A stretch of 5,967 bases of DNA from Candidatus Solibacter sp. (lineage in GTDB: Bacteria; Acidobacteriota; Terriglobia; Bryobacterales; Bryobacteraceae). The translations under genes were made by a program, and so were the position numbers. The stretch covers positions 1-5,967 of the forward strand of contig JADGNS010000344.1 in assembly GCA_017883355.1 (NCBI GenBank). Direction: 5' to 3'. The notes under the pieces were generated by a model. That model was not told where the DNA came from and made no database searches. It worked only from the letters and a program-made list of their open reading frames with translations. Below are positions 5,964 through 5,967 of the stretch, in pieces (position 1 is the stretch's first letter; each line of letters opens with the position of its first letter).

Positions 5964-5967
5964 AAGG

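Overview
The window looks like chromosome of a high-GC, diderm bacterium. The best guess is an Acidobacteriota member of the Solibacter/Bryobacter type. This rests on recognising protein styles: an S41 peptidase with a long C-terminal extension, a DUF4398-like/OmpA fusion with an N-terminal beta-rich domain, and a 203-residue 'DPRYF...EFWPD' protein that I associate with acidobacterial genomes. It was not checked by any search. No mobile element, CRISPR array, tRNA or rRNA was seen, and the window is almost entirely coding.

Layout. Bases 1-1284 (+) hold the 3' part of an S41 (C-terminal processing) peptidase gene whose start lies left of the window. It converges, over only 19 bp, on a set of five minus-strand genes filling the rest (5929 down to 1304). 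In transcription order these are: a SYLF/Ysc84-type lipid-binding protein (5929-5210); an OmpA-family protein with a peptidoglycan-binding C-terminal domain and a five-unit coiled-coil repeat (5201-3468); a 55-bp gap holding a perfect 11-bp stem-loop; a secreted or envelope protein of unknown function (3412-2801); a zinc-dependent phospholipase C-like secreted protein (2804-1488); and a 56-residue two-helix membrane protein (1474-1304).

The five genes look like one operon. At the SYLF/OmpA junction the stop codon TAA is part of the next Shine-Dalgarno sequence. The unknown protein and the PLC-like protein overlap by ATGA. The PLC-like stop codon overlaps the Shine-Dalgarno sequence of the small membrane gene. 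The only real gap (3413-3467) contains the stem-loop, which could split the operon into an upstream abundant envelope pair and a downstream three-gene unit.

All five products carry an apparent signal peptide or membrane segments. Their recognisable chemistry is lipid binding (SYLF), peptidoglycan anchoring (OmpA) and phospholipid-headgroup hydrolysis (PLC-like). A cell-envelope lipid maintenance or remodelling module is a reasonable but unproven reading. The parts least explained by known families are the 203-residue protein and the PLC-like protein, which has a complete but unusually spaced set of candidate metal ligands.
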